Assembly (NCBI GenBank): GCA_004123355.1
Contig: SCHM01000001.1
Coordinates: 13,340,193-13,404,192, forward strand
From: Amphirosellinia nigrospora
Lineage: Eukaryota; Ascomycota; Sordariomycetes; Xylariales; Xylariaceae
DNA: 64,000 nucleotides
Reading direction: 5' to 3'
The notes beneath the pieces are model-generated. The model did not search any database. It was not told the DNA's origin and worked only from the letters and a program-made list of their open reading frames with translations. The translations under genes and the position numbers were made by a program. Positions 63,832 to 64,000 of this stretch are shown piece by piece; the stretch's first letter is position 1; every line of letters begins with the position of its first letter.

Positions 63832-64000
63832 TCGGGTATAGAGAGAGCGAGACTAATAGGTCAACTTCGCTTTGGCGTTCTGGGGACAATGTCATTGTAC
63901 ACACGCGGATCGGGACGGGAGAATGAAGGGATTGGGAGATGTTAGCCCCCAGAGGCATTATTATACCACGGAGGGGACGGGGCGTTCATGCATCCTGGTT
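63832..64000. other. Window end
   Basis: Only the 3' flank of the bZIP gene; nothing further was recognised. Confidence 0.6.

Overview
The window looks like a scaffold piece from a filamentous ascomycete (Pezizomycotina, probably Sordariomycetes-like; the class is a guess). Genes carry short GT-AG introns of about 45-160 nt. House-keeping proteins such as Rrp7, Sln1-type kinase, Bud32, AP-1 sigma, Maf1 and a Pus9-like synthase are clearly fungal. Gene-bearing blocks alternate with kilobase blocks in which I see no gene. No rRNA, tRNA, CRISPR array or intact transposon was recognised.

Layout: 1-3.5 kb empty; 3.5-7 kb an MFS antiporter (-) and RRP7 (+); 7-13.4 kb empty apart from a pyrimidine-rich leader; 13.4-17 kb Sln1-type hybrid histidine kinase (+); 18.3-19.1 kb carboxymuconolactone-decarboxylase-like (+); 20.1-20.7 kb small membrane protein (-); 21.9-23.9 kb BUD32 (+) converging with a glutamate-cysteine ligase regulatory subunit (-); 25-28.6 kb AP-1 sigma and MAF1 (+); 30.4-31.4 kb rhodopsin-like membrane protein (-); 33-34.1 kb short-chain dehydrogenase (-); 37.4-39 kb seven-exon multi-pass membrane protein (+); 40.6-42.6 kb sugar transporter (+); 42.9-43.3 kb Cys-rich small protein (-); 46.4-50.9 kb a candidate RiPP locus; 52.2-63.8 kb GNAT acetyltransferase, NmrA-like, Gfo/Idh/MocA-like, thioesterase, Pus9-like and bZIP/DUF3425 genes.

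The most interesting item is the RiPP locus. A 163-residue secreted precursor at 48061-48608 carries eight copies of an eight-residue core (seven DNDDIWLW, one DNDEVWLW) separated by Kex2-type KK/KR sites. It sits between two UstYa-like (DUF3328) genes, the oxidase family that cyclises ustiloxin-type peptides. A second candidate secreted peptide lies 2 kb further on. Promoters in the locus hold GC-rich inverted repeats of the kind bound by Zn2Cys6 regulators. The core is unlike the dikaritin cores I know (ustiloxin, phomopsin, asperipin), so this is a candidate undescribed Trp-rich cyclic peptide family.

A second window-wide pattern is that about thirty reading-frame breaks occur in otherwise well-conserved genes. 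Nearly all are repaired by one missing base in a short homopolymer, usually G or C. This points to consensus indel errors in the assembly, so most of these genes are probably intact in the organism. The RiPP precursor, both UstYa-like genes, AP-1 sigma, RRP7, the CMD-like gene and the seven-exon membrane gene show no such indel.
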